Positions 1 to 7,061 of a DNA stretch of 7,593 nt are shown here, in pieces. The DNA lies in assembly GCA_031285365.1 (NCBI GenBank), contig JAITWP010000171.1:1-7593 (forward strand), written 5' to 3'. The stretch is from Azoarcus sp. (GTDB lineage Bacteria > Pseudomonadota > Gammaproteobacteria > Burkholderiales > Rhodocyclaceae). Within the stretch, counting starts at the first letter, position 1, and every line of letters begins with the position of its first letter. The position numbers were made by a program, and so were the translations under genes. The notes beneath the pieces were generated by a model. It was not told the DNA's origin, made no database searches, and saw only the letters and a list, made by a program, of their open reading frames with translations.

Positions 1-1394
1 TCCACGCATTCGCGGTTCTGTTCCGCGACCACATAGGGAATGTTGCGTTCTTCGAGCGCCTTGGCGATGCGCTGTCCTATCCGGCCGTAGCCCACCAGCA
101 CGACCTGGCCTTCCAGGTACTTGCGGTCGGTGCTCATCGGCAACTGGGCGTAAGGTTCCTCGCGCCGTTCGAGTTTGCGCGCAAACTCAAACCGGGCCAG
201 CAACCAGTCTCTCAACGGATCGACCGCCATGAATATCACTGGGTTGAGGGCGATGGAAACCAGAGCGGCGGCCAGGATCAGGCTCAAGCCTTCCTTGGAC
301 ATCAGCCCCAGATCGACGCTCAGCCAGGCGAGGAGGAAAGAGAATTCGCCAATCTGCGCCAGGGCGGCGGAGACGATCAGAGCCGTGTTCATCGGGTAAC
401 GGAACGCCAGCACCAGGATGGCGGCAATCAGCGATTTGCCCAGGATGATGATCGCGACCACCGCAAGCAGCCTGAAAGGCGATTCCAGCAGAACGGTGGG
501 CTCGAACACCATTCCGACCGCGACGAAGAACAGTACGGAGAACGCGTCCCGGAAAGGCAGGGATTCCTCCGCCGCGCGGTGGCTGAGTTTTGATTCCCGC
601 ATCACCATGCCCGCAAAGAACGCGCCGAGGGCGAAAGAGACGCTGAACAGCGCCTGCGCGATGTAGGCGATACCCAGCGCAATGGAGATGACCGCCAGGG
701 TGAAGAGCTCGCGCGAACCGGTGCGCGCCACCTGCCACAACAACCAGGGAATGATCCGGCGACCCGCCACCAGCATCAGGAAGATGAAAGCCGCTACGTA
801 CAGCAGGGTCTGTCCGATCGTCATCCAGATCGAAGCCTGTTGTGCTTCGCTGCCATCGGTGGCTCCACCGCTGACATACCTTGCGAAAGGCGGCAACAAC
901 ACCAATGCCAGCACCGTGGCCAGGTCTTCCACGATCAGCCAGCCCACCGCGATACGGCCGTTTATGGTGTCCAGTTCCCCCCGCGCCTCTACCGCCTTGA
1001 GCAGCACCACCGTACTGGCGCAGGACAGGGACAATCCGAATATGAAGGCGTGGGAGCGATCCCATCCCCACACTAATTCCGCGAGCAGCGTGCCCAGGAC
1101 GGTTGCCAATCCCATCTGGGCCACGGCGCCCGGAACGGCGATGCGCTTGACCGACATCAGATCGCCGAGCGAAAAATGCAGCCCCACCCCGAACATCAGC
1201 AACATCACGCCAAGTTCCGAGAGTTGGTTGGCAATCGCCAGATCCCCTACCTGTAGCGCTGCCGGCCCGATGATGATGCCCGCGAGCAAATAGCCTACCA
1301 GCGCGGGAACGCGCAGGCGTTCGGCAACGAAACCGAGCACCAGGGCGCCGCCGAAGCCGAAAACGATAGTTGTGATTAGACTGTGGTCTGCCAT
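1..1394 (-). CDS. ybaL: YbaL/KefB-type CPA2 cation:proton antiporter, 3'-truncated by window edge
   Basis: This is an inner-membrane monovalent-cation/proton antiporter of the CPA2 family with a cytosolic nucleotide-binding regulatory domain. The minus-strand frame is open from ATG at 1394 to the left edge, giving 464 full codons. The E. coli YbaL family is about 560 residues, so roughly the last 95 are outside. Residues 1 to about 385 are a chain of hydrophobic helices. They include LVGYLLAGIIIGP (32-44), LMFGVGLHFSLGDL (66-79), the conserved SCASTVVLLKA (124-134) and the acidic pair E156-D157 in WLIVEDLATV, which lies where transport acids sit in this family. A TrkA-N Rossmann domain starts near residue 430 with GYGRIG (435-440). 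The match to YbaL is closer than to KefB or KefC (GVGLHFSL, GWLIVEDL, SHRAA). A weak GAGAA lies about 8 nt before the ATG. The gene is divergent from trpS. The ion, potassium or sodium, cannot be told from sequence. Confidence 0.93.
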   Translation of the reverse strand, partial: MADHSLITTIVFGFGGALVLGFVAERLRVPALVGYLLAGIIIGPAALQVGDLAIANQLSELGVMLLMFGVGLHFSLGDLMSVKRIAVPGAVAQMGLATVLGTLLAELVWGWDRSHAFIFGLSLSCASTVVLLKAVEARGELDTINGRIAVGWLIVEDLATVLALVLLPPFARYVSGGATDGSEAQQASIWMTIGQTLLYVAAFIFLMLVAGRRIIPWLLWQVARTGSRELFTLAVISIALGIAYIAQALFSVSFALGAFFAGMVMRESKLSHRAAEESLPFRDAFSVLFFVAVGMVFEPTVLLESPFRLLAVVAIIILGKSLIAAILVLAFRYPMNTALIVSAALAQIGEFSFLLAWLSVDLGLMSKEGLSLILAAALVSIALNPVIFMAVDPLRDWLLARFEFARKLERREEPYAQLPMSTDRKYLEGQVVLVGYGRIGQRIAKALEERNIPYVVAEQNRECV

Positions 1395-1544
1395 GTGCTG
1401 GATTCTCACACGTTTGGCGCTAAACTTTGAACTTTTATTTCATCGAAAACTGCATCGGGTATTGAACCCTCTTCTTTTGAGAAGCGGTTGTGCCCTTTTT
1501 TGTGCCATATTGCCTGACCATGTCGGGCGCAGACAGTGAAACCC
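1395..1544. promoter_or_regulatory. Divergent intergenic region between the antiporter gene and trpS
   Basis: These 150 bp are the only place where promoters for the leftward antiporter and the rightward trpS cluster can lie, and they are clearly richer in A/T than the flanking genes. I see no strong sigma-70 promoter on either strand. A possible extended -10 for trpS is TGCCATATT at 1503-1511, without a good -35. A perfect 5-bp inverted repeat, CTTCT-TTTG-AGAAG, lies at 1471-1484. A T-run follows at 1495-1501, too far from the repeat for an ordinary terminator. No riboswitch, T-box or attenuator peptide is evident. The role as a promoter region is inferred from gene orientation. Confidence 0.45.
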
Positions 1545-2831
1545 ATGACATCACAACGCATACTCACCGGTATTACCCCTTCGGGAACGCCTCATCTCGG
1601 AAATTACGCGGGCGCAATTCGTCCAGCGGTGGAAGCCAGCCAACGTTCCGGCGTCGAGAGCTTCTATTTCCTCTCCGACTACCACGCACTCGTCAAGACC
1701 GACAGCCCGGAGCGGGTGCAACAGTCCACGTTGAAAATTGCCGCTACCTGGCTGGCCGCCGGACTGCGCCCCGAGCGCGTGTGGTTCTACCGGCAATCCG
1801 ATATTCCCGAGATTACCGAACTCGCCTGGTTGCTCACCTGTGTGACCGGCAAGGGGTTGCTCAACCGCGCGCATGCCTACAAGGCTGCCGTCGACAAGAA
1901 TATTGCCGAGTCGGAAGAGCCGGATGCCGGGGTGACGATGGGGCTGTTCATGTATCCGGTGCTGATGGCCGCCGACATTCTCATGTTCAACGCACACAAG
2001 GTTCCTGTGGGGCGCGATCAGGTTCAGCACCTGGAAATGGCGCGCGACATTGCCGCGAGCTTCAACTATCGCTACGGCGAGCATTTCGTGTTGCCCGAAG
2101 CGGCAGTCGATGAATCTGTTGCCACCCTGCCGGGGCTGGACGGTCGGAAGATGAGCAAGAGCTACGACAACATCATCCCGCTCTTCGCGCCCTGGGACAC
2201 GTTGAAAAAACTGGTGTTCGGCATCATCACCGACTCGAAAGCGCCGGGTGAGCCGAAAGAGACCGAAGGTTCCGCGCTGTTCCAGCTCTTTCAGGCATTT
2301 GCCACGCCTGCCGAGACCGAAACGATGCGCACCCGCTTTGCCGAGGGCATCGGTTGGGGAGAAGCCAAGGAAGCTCTCTTCGGCAAGCTGGAATCGGTCA
2401 TCGCGCCGATGCGGGTGCGTTACGAGGAATTGATCGCCGAGCCTGCGCGCATCGAGCAGGTTCTGAAGAGTGGCGCAGTGGCGCTACGCGCCAAATACGC
2501 GATTCCTTTCATTGCCCGTCTGCGCGAAGCCACCGGGTTGCGTCCGCTCGATCTCATCCCTGTATCCATGGATTCACAAGCCAAGGCCAAGGCACAAACC
2601 AAACCCCAGTTCAAGCAGTACCGCGAGGCGGACGGGCTTTTCTACTTCAAGTTCGTTGGTGGCGATGGTCGTTTGCTCCTGCAAAGCCGGAGCTTTGCTT
2701 CCGCCCGCGAGGCCGGACAGTCCGTGGCGAGCGTCAGGAATGGCGAGGATTACGAACAGTGGGGTGAGCTTGCTCCCGGCACGAGTGACGCCGACATCCG
2801 GCAGGCCATCGATGCCTTGCGCGCAGATTGA
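1545..2831 (+). CDS. trpS: Tryptophanyl-tRNA synthetase with C-terminal extension
   Basis: This cytosolic class I synthetase activates tryptophan with ATP and charges tRNA-Trp. The HIGH-type signature is PHLGN at residues 16-20 and the KMSKS loop is K202-S206 in GRKMSKSYDN. The segment ILNRAHAYKA-like (here LLNRAHAYKA), GLFMYPVLMAADIL and VGRDQVQHLEMARD are typical of bacterial TrpRS. I prefer ATG 1545 because the family starts just before RILTGITPSGTPHLGN. A GTG at 1536 in frame would add only three residues, and neither start has a strong Shine-Dalgarno. At 428 residues it is about 95 longer than E. coli TrpRS (334). The extra part carries a small domain at about 360-405 (QYREADGLFYFKF, then LLLQSRSFASAREAGQSVAS) that resembles the DUF1508/YegP fold. 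It leads a rightward cluster, and its 3' end overlaps murB by 20 nt. Confidence 0.97.
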   Translation: MTSQRILTGITPSGTPHLGNYAGAIRPAVEASQRSGVESFYFLSDYHALVKTDSPERVQQSTLKIAATWLAAGLRPERVWFYRQSDIPEITELAWLLTCVTGKGLLNRAHAYKAAVDKNIAESEEPDAGVTMGLFMYPVLMAADILMFNAHKVPVGRDQVQHLEMARDIAASFNYRYGEHFVLPEAAVDESVATLPGLDGRKMSKSYDNIIPLFAPWDTLKKLVFGIITDSKAPGEPKETEGSALFQLFQAFATPAETETMRTRFAEGIGWGEAKEALFGKLESVIAPMRVRYEELIAEPARIEQVLKSGAVALRAKYAIPFIARLREATGLRPLDLIPVSMDSQAKAKAQTKPQFKQYREADGLFYFKFVGGDGRLLLQSRSFASAREAGQSVASVRNGEDYEQWGELAPGTSDADIRQAIDALRAD

Positions 2832-3843
2832 CGCCGACCTGACGGCCCTGAACACCTTCGGTCTTCCCGCCAAGGCAAGGCATCTGCTGCGTGTGCGTTC
2901 GGTGGAAGAAGCACGACAGGCATGCGCTTTCCTCGGCTCGGAAGGTGCGCCCAGGTCGAGCCTGATTCTGGGCGGCGGCAGCAATCTCGTCCTGTGCGGC
3001 GAGCCGCTCGATACCGTCCTCAAGGTCGAAATTTCCGGGCGGCGCAAGTGCGGCGAGACTGAAACATCCATCCTCATCGAAGCGGGCGCGGGCGAAAACT
3101 GGCACGACTTCGTTCGCTGGACGCTCGACCAGGGTTGGCCGGGACTCGAAAATCTTTCCCTCATTCCCGGAACCGTCGGTGCGGCTCCCGTCCAGAACAT
3201 CGGCGCGTATGGCCTGGAAGTGAGCGAGCGGATCGAATCGCTCGACGCGCTCGATCTTGCCAGCGGCGAACTCAGGCAATTCGATGCCGCTGCCTGCCAA
3301 TTCGGTTACCGCGACAGCGTTTTCAAGCGTCCGTCGGGCCGCTGGCTCATCACGGCAGTGCGCTTTCGCCTGCCGAGGCACTGGCAACCCCTCATCCGCT
3401 ACGGCGAGCTTGAGCGTGAACTTGCCGGGTTCGGCCTCGACGATGCTTCTTCCCCCACCGCTCACCAGGTGTCGGACGCCGTGATTGCGCTACGGCGGCG
3501 AAAACTGCCCGATCCTGCCGAACTCAGCAGTGCAGGCAGCTTCTTCAAAAATCCCATCATCGAAGCCGGACAATGCGCCGCGTTGCTTGCTGCCTATCCC
3601 GCCCTGCCGCACCATCCGCAGCCCGATGGTCGGGAGAAGCTTGCCGCCGGATGGCTGATCGAACAATGCGGCTGGAAGGGCCGCCGTCTCGGCCCCGTGG
3701 GCTGCTACGCCCAACACGCGCTCATCCTTGTCAACCACGGCGGCGCGACCGGTGCAGACATCCTGCGGCTGGCCGCGAGCATCCAGAAAGACGTGCTCGA
3801 TCGCTTCGGCGTGGAACTGGAACCGGAACCCGAATTCGTTTAA
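2812..3843 (+). CDS. murB: UDP-N-acetylenolpyruvoylglucosamine reductase
   Basis: MurB is a cytosolic FAD enzyme. It uses NADPH to reduce UDP-GlcNAc-enolpyruvate to UDP-MurNAc, the second committed step of peptidoglycan precursor synthesis. The 343 residues match the E. coli-like type I form (342). The FAD-site loop is LGGGSNLVL (53-61), followed by IPGTVGAAPVQNIGAYG (118-134), the type I YRDS motif at Y166-S169, the proton-donor serine S243 in AGSFFKNP, and the C-terminal catalytic glutamate E339 in LEPE. The frame is open far upstream to 2470, but that part lies inside trpS in another frame. ATG 2812 places NTFGL at residues 14-18, as in the family. GGCAGG sits 6 nt before this ATG. The start lies inside the last codons of trpS, which suggests translational coupling in one transcript. 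Confidence 0.96.
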   Translation: MPCAQIDADLTALNTFGLPAKARHLLRVRSVEEARQACAFLGSEGAPRSSLILGGGSNLVLCGEPLDTVLKVEISGRRKCGETETSILIEAGAGENWHDFVRWTLDQGWPGLENLSLIPGTVGAAPVQNIGAYGLEVSERIESLDALDLASGELRQFDAAACQFGYRDSVFKRPSGRWLITAVRFRLPRHWQPLIRYGELERELAGFGLDDASSPTAHQVSDAVIALRRRKLPDPAELSSAGSFFKNPIIEAGQCAALLAAYPALPHHPQPDGREKLAAGWLIEQCGWKGRRLGPVGCYAQHALILVNHGGATGADILRLAASIQKDVLDRFGVELEPEPEFV

Positions 3844-3884
3844 GAATATCTGCAAAGTAACCCGGCAACATCAGGCAACGAAAC

Positions 3885-4697
3885 ATGGCGACATACGCAA
3901 TAGGCGACATCCAGGGCTGTTACAGCGCATTGCGACGCCTGCTCGACTTGTGCGCGTTCGACCCTGCGGTCGACCGGCTCTGGTTCGTCGGCGATCTCGT
4001 CAATCGCGGCCCGGAATCGCTCCAGGTTTTGCGCTTTGTTGCGGGCCTTGGGGATGTTGCTACCGTCGTGCTCGGCAATCATGACCTTTACCTGCTGATG
4101 CTCCGCGCCGGTATCGAATCCCGAAAAGCCAGCGACAACATGGACGACGTTCTGGCCGCGCCGGACTGTGACGAACTGCTGCACTGGCTTGCCCGTCGTC
4201 CCCTGCTGCATGTCGAGGATCAATACGTGCTCGTACATGCGGGACTGTTGCCGCAATGGACCGTCCCCAAGGCTTTGGCATTGGCCGAGGAAGTCCAGGC
4301 CGCGCTCACCGGCAAGGACTCGAAAAAGTTTCTTCTGAACCTCATGGGCAGCCGCCCGGATTGCTGGAAAAACCGCCTCAAGGGATGGGGCCGCCTGCGG
4401 GTCATCGTCAACGCTTTTACCCGCATACGCTTCTGCACTCCCGAAGGTCGCATGGTGATGCGTGCCAAAGGCCCCCCGGACACCGCCCCGGAAGGCACTT
4501 ACCCCTGGTTCGCGCTCCCGGAGCGTGCCAACCGCACCCACACCATCATTTGCGGGCATTGGTCGGCCCTCGGTTTCTACCGTGAGGAAGGTTTGATTGC
4601 TCTCGATTCCGGCTACGTCTGGGGTGGTGCGCTTACTGCGTTGCGGATCGAGGACGGAGAAATATTTCAAATTCAAGATGTTCAGGCTTTCGCGTGA
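3885..4697 (+). CDS. apaH: Symmetrical bis(5'-nucleosyl)-tetraphosphatase (Ap4A hydrolase)
   Basis: ApaH is a cytosolic metallophosphatase that splits Ap4A into two ADP and also acts on related dinucleoside polyphosphates and Np4-capped RNA. The protein has 270 residues (E. coli 280) and all the PPP-family blocks: GDIQGC (7-12), GDLVNRGP (36-43), GNHD (64-67), LVHAGLLPQW, and GHWSALGF near the C terminus. NAFTRIRFC is an ApaH hallmark. In the first block the E. coli metal-site histidine (GDVHGC) is replaced by glutamine Q10. I recall the same replacement in Pseudomonas ApaH, so activity is likely kept. It begins 41 nt after murB with no strong Shine-Dalgarno and no visible terminator between, so it probably belongs to the same transcript. 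Since aminoacyl-tRNA synthetases generate Ap4A, linkage to trpS is functionally sensible. Confidence 0.96.
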   Translation: MATYAIGDIQGCYSALRRLLDLCAFDPAVDRLWFVGDLVNRGPESLQVLRFVAGLGDVATVVLGNHDLYLLMLRAGIESRKASDNMDDVLAAPDCDELLHWLARRPLLHVEDQYVLVHAGLLPQWTVPKALALAEEVQAALTGKDSKKFLLNLMGSRPDCWKNRLKGWGRLRVIVNAFTRIRFCTPEGRMVMRAKGPPDTAPEGTYPWFALPERANRTHTIICGHWSALGFYREEGLIALDSGYVWGGALTALRIEDGEIFQIQDVQAFA

Positions 4698-4750
4698 GAA
4701 GACTTGCTTGTATATTTAGCGCCGCCCTGTGTTTTTGGATAAATAAGCCC

Positions 4751-5422
4751 ATGAGCGCCAAATTTCGTCTTCTGATGGCATTGAGCCTGGCCATGCTGGC
4801 AAGCGCCTGCGGCAAGGATGACAACGCAGTTACGTCAACGGCCCCTTCTCCCGAGACCAGCCTCTCACCGCAGGCGGCTCCTGGATCCGAATCTGCTTCG
4901 GAATCCGTTCCCGAAATGCTGCCGCCCATTACCATGTTCGACATCAATGACATTCCGGTGACGAACGCGGATATCGGCGAATTTCCGCATTTCATGCCCC
5001 CCAAAGGGTATAGATACACAACGGACTTGCTGGACACACTGGATGAAAGTAAAAGCATCAGGGAATCTGCCCGCACCCTTTATGCAATAGGTGTTGACCG
5101 TATTCATCTGGTAGAGGGCAGGACGCTGAAAGTCACGCTGTATAACGAAAAAGCAAAGGATGCCTACAAGCCGGATTTGGCCCTTGTCCAGCGCCATTAC
5201 GAAGACGCCATTACCGCAGCGGGGGGAGTCAGGGTTTTCAATGAAAGACCGGAAGCCGAAGAAACTCGCGGCGCGCTGGCTCCGAAGAGAGATAGCTCCA
5301 GGCCAGAATCAACTCTCAGCAGACGGCAGGTTTATGTCATCCATAAGCAGGATGGAGAGGTATGGTTCGACGTAGACTGTAACGGGGGTCGTTGCGTTCT
5401 TATCGTTACCGAGAAGAAGTAG
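4751..5422 (+). CDS. Predicted lipoprotein of unknown function
   Basis: I do not recognise a named family. The 223-residue product starts with a lipoprotein signal peptide: positive K4 and R6, a hydrophobic stretch at 7-17, and the cleavage motif ASA-C with acceptor C20. G21 at position +2 shows no inner-membrane retention signal, so outer-membrane sorting is likely. A Ser/Pro/Glu-rich linker spans about 26-58. The rest (about 60-223) looks folded, with FPHFMPPKGYRY (78-89) and IHLVEGRTLKVTLY, and two nearby cysteines C210 and C215 that could form a disulfide in the periplasm. The FP-x-PxGY pattern followed by VEG and a late YVI segment loosely recalls the region before the OmpA domain in some OmpA-family proteins; this is a weak inference. 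ATG 4751 is chosen over an in-frame GTG at 4694 because it gives a clean signal peptide. The middle of the gene is more A/T-rich than its neighbours. Confidence 0.8.
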   Translation: MSAKFRLLMALSLAMLASACGKDDNAVTSTAPSPETSLSPQAAPGSESASESVPEMLPPITMFDINDIPVTNADIGEFPHFMPPKGYRYTTDLLDTLDESKSIRESARTLYAIGVDRIHLVEGRTLKVTLYNEKAKDAYKPDLALVQRHYEDAITAAGGVRVFNERPEAEETRGALAPKRDSSRPESTLSRRQVYVIHKQDGEVWFDVDCNGGRCVLIVTEKK

Positions 5423-5484
5423 GGCGATATTTCTTCGTCATTTACGCCGAAAACGGGAATCCGGAAAACTTCTCTGATCCATGC
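5423..5484. other. Convergent intergenic gap without a clear terminator
   Basis: The lipoprotein gene and mtgA end here facing each other, 62 bp apart. A perfect inverted repeat GAAGAA (5413-5418) / TTCTTC (5431-5436) with a 12-nt loop overlaps the lipoprotein stop codon, but it is A/T-rich and lacks a T-run. No GC-rich hairpin with T-tract is visible on either strand, so termination may be Rho-dependent or may rely on convergent transcription. That is inference. Confidence 0.3.
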
Positions 5485-6180
5485 TCATGGCACATGTGTG
5501 CCGCCCATGTACAAGAGGATGCGCCGGGCGCGAGCCTGTTGTACCGGGCCGAAAGAGTGCCCGTAACGGCGTGGATTGGGCAGCATGACGGCGAGGCGGG
5601 CGCTTTCTGTCGGGCCGAGGCGGGCGGCGGAAATGCGGTAGTAGTGACGGGCCGCTGCCTCTGCGCCAAAAATGCCGTCGCCCCATTGAGCAATATTCAG
5701 ATACACCTCCAGGATGCGGCGCTTGCTCCACAGCGCCTCGATCATCATGGCAATGACTGCTTCCTGGCCCTTGCGCAGAGAGCTGCGACTCGGTGACAGG
5801 AACAGGTTTTTTGCCAGTTGCTGCGTGATGGTGGAACCGCCCGCCCGCGTTTTCCCACGAGCGCGGTTCTTTTCCAGCGCAAGCTGGATGCCGTCCCAGT
5901 CGAAACCATCGTGATCGAGGAAGCGGCTGTCCTCGGCGGCGATGACGGCGCGCTTGAGATGGATGGAGATGCGCTCGTAAGGCACCCAGGTATGGGTCAG
6001 CTTGGCCTGTGGATTCTTGGCCTGTAATTCGGTTTGAGTGAGGCGCATGAAACGGGTGCTGGAAGGGTTGTTGTCGCGCCAGTAAAAGAGTTGGGCGAAA
6101 AACCAGAGTTGTACGCCGAGCACAAGCGTGAAAACCAGCAACAGGCCGCGCCACAGCCAACGGAAAAAACGCTTTCTCAA
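5485..6180 (-). CDS. mtgA: Monofunctional biosynthetic peptidoglycan transglycosylase
   Basis: MtgA is an inner-membrane-anchored GT51 glycosyltransferase that polymerises lipid II into glycan strands on the periplasmic side. The 231-residue product (E. coli 242) has a basic start (RKRFFRWLWR) and one membrane anchor at about 12-33. The catalytic domain carries motif 1 AAEDSRF with catalytic E83, motif 2 GGSTITQQLAKN (114-125), motif 3 RKGQE with the second conserved glutamate E140, and motif 4 KRRILEVYLN (153-162). PNPRRY near the end is also typical. There is no penicillin-binding transpeptidase domain. The only start that fits the anchor is TTG at 6180, which overlaps the aroE stop as TTGA, so translation is probably coupled to aroE. 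Its Shine-Dalgarno is poor. It is the last gene of the leftward cluster. Confidence 0.95.
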   Translation of the reverse strand: MRKRFFRWLWRGLLLVFTLVLGVQLWFFAQLFYWRDNNPSSTRFMRLTQTELQAKNPQAKLTHTWVPYERISIHLKRAVIAAEDSRFLDHDGFDWDGIQLALEKNRARGKTRAGGSTITQQLAKNLFLSPSRSSLRKGQEAVIAMMIEALWSKRRILEVYLNIAQWGDGIFGAEAAARHYYRISAARLGPTESARLAVMLPNPRRYGHSFGPVQQARARRILLYMGGTHVP

Positions 6181-7013
6181 TCGTGGGACGCCAGTTGGAG
6201 GCGTAGTTTGGAGAGCACGGAGGCGCTGCTTGGGCGCACGCCGCGCCAGAGGGCAAAGCTTTCCGCCGCCTGTTCAACCAGCATGCCAAGTCCGTCGGAG
6301 AATCGGGCAACGCCTGCTGCGCGTGCCCAGTTCAGGAAAGAAGTGCCGCTTGCGTTGTACATCATGTCGTAGGCAAACGCATCGTGCGCAAAAATGTTGC
6401 CGGGCAGGGGCAAGGTCTCGTTTTGGAGGCTTGCGGAGGTGGCGTTTATGACGACATCGAACTCCCATCCGCCGAGATCCTTGAAGCCTCCGGCAGTGAA
6501 GGTGGTTTGTCCGGCATGGGGCGAAAAGGCAGAGCGAAGTTTCTGCGCTCGCTCGACGGTGCGGTTGACGATGGTCAAAGATGCGGGTTTGGTCTGTAAC
6601 AGGGGAAAGAGTGCCCCCCGCGCTGCGCCGCCCGCACCCAGCAGTAGCACATGACGACTAGCGAGAGGACAGGCAAGATTGATGATGAGATCGCGTACCA
6701 GCCCGATACCGTCGGTATTGTCGCCAAGGATGTCGTCGTCCATGAAAGTAAGCGTGTTGACGGCCCCGGCCAGCTTGGCTCGTTCCGTCAGGCGGGTAGC
6801 GAGTGAACAGGCTTCGATTTTGAACGGAACGGTGATGTTGGCTCCACGCCCGCCTTCGGCGCGGAACATGCGAACGGTGTCGGAAAAACCATCCAGCGGC
6901 GCGAGCAACGCCTGATAGCTCAACTCCTGCCGCGTCTGACTGGCGAACGCGGCGTGGATGAGAGGCGATTTGCTGTGCTCAACAGGATTGCCGATGAGGG
7001 CATAACGGTCCAT
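6177..7013 (-). CDS. aroE: Shikimate dehydrogenase (NADP+)
   Basis: AroE reduces 3-dehydroshikimate to shikimate with NADPH in the cytosolic pathway to chorismate and the aromatic amino acids. The 278 residues agree with the family (E. coli 272). The substrate site shows SKSP (14-17), NITVPFK with catalytic K65, N86, and NTDG with the paired catalytic D101. The Rossmann loop is GAGGAARG (126-133), and NRT (150-152) with a nearby arginine is the NADP phosphate-binding motif, favouring AroE over the NAD-using YdiB type. The late block DGLGMLVEQAAESF is also conserved. ATG 7013 puts YALIGNPVEHSKSP at its usual distance from the N terminus. The start lies 48 bp after the tonB-like gene and the stop overlaps the mtgA start by 4 nt. 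No strong Shine-Dalgarno is visible. Confidence 0.97.
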   Translation of the reverse strand: MDRYALIGNPVEHSKSPLIHAAFASQTRQELSYQALLAPLDGFSDTVRMFRAEGGRGANITVPFKIEACSLATRLTERAKLAGAVNTLTFMDDDILGDNTDGIGLVRDLIINLACPLASRHVLLLGAGGAARGALFPLLQTKPASLTIVNRTVERAQKLRSAFSPHAGQTTFTAGGFKDLGGWEFDVVINATSASLQNETLPLPGNIFAHDAFAYDMMYNASGTSFLNWARAAGVARFSDGLGMLVEQAAESFALWRGVRPSSASVLSKLRLQLASHD

Positions 7014-7061
7014 TGCGGGCGTGTATCGAGGGCGATCTTGTATGGATTATGGCGGAAAATA

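Noticed and set aside
187..1071. Long minus-strand open frame of 294 residues
   Set aside because: It lies entirely inside the antiporter gene in another minus-strand frame. The product is Arg/Gly/His-rich with no domain, while the overlapping frame gives a clear YbaL protein.
1536..1544. GTG start for trpS
   Set aside because: It adds only three residues and has no better ribosome binding site; ATG 1545 matches the family N terminus. It cannot be fully excluded.
2470..2811. Possible N-terminal extension of MurB
   Set aside because: It is trpS read in another frame. It shows no MurB similarity, whereas ATG 2812 gives a standard MurB N terminus.
2734..3465. Minus-strand open frame of 243 residues opposite trpS and murB
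   Set aside because: It is a shadow of high-GC coding sequence. The opposite strand holds complete catalytic motifs of known enzymes.
3840..4676. Minus-strand open frame of 278 residues opposite apaH
   Set aside because: The whole frame is antisense to a complete ApaH with all its metal-binding blocks, and the product has no recognisable motif.
4694..4750. GTG start for the lipoprotein gene overlapping the apaH stop
   Set aside because: It would add 19 residues before an otherwise clean lipoprotein signal peptide, which begins at ATG 4751.
5479..5502. Two adjacent small palindromes, CCATGCTCATGG and GGCACATGTGTGCC
   Set aside because: They are short, the second lies within the end of mtgA coding sequence, and neither is followed by a T-run, so they are not supported as a terminator.
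5438..6310. Minus-strand open frame of 290 residues across mtgA and the aroE end
   Set aside because: It is an Arg/Pro/His-rich shadow frame; the overlapping frame encodes MtgA with all GT51 motifs.
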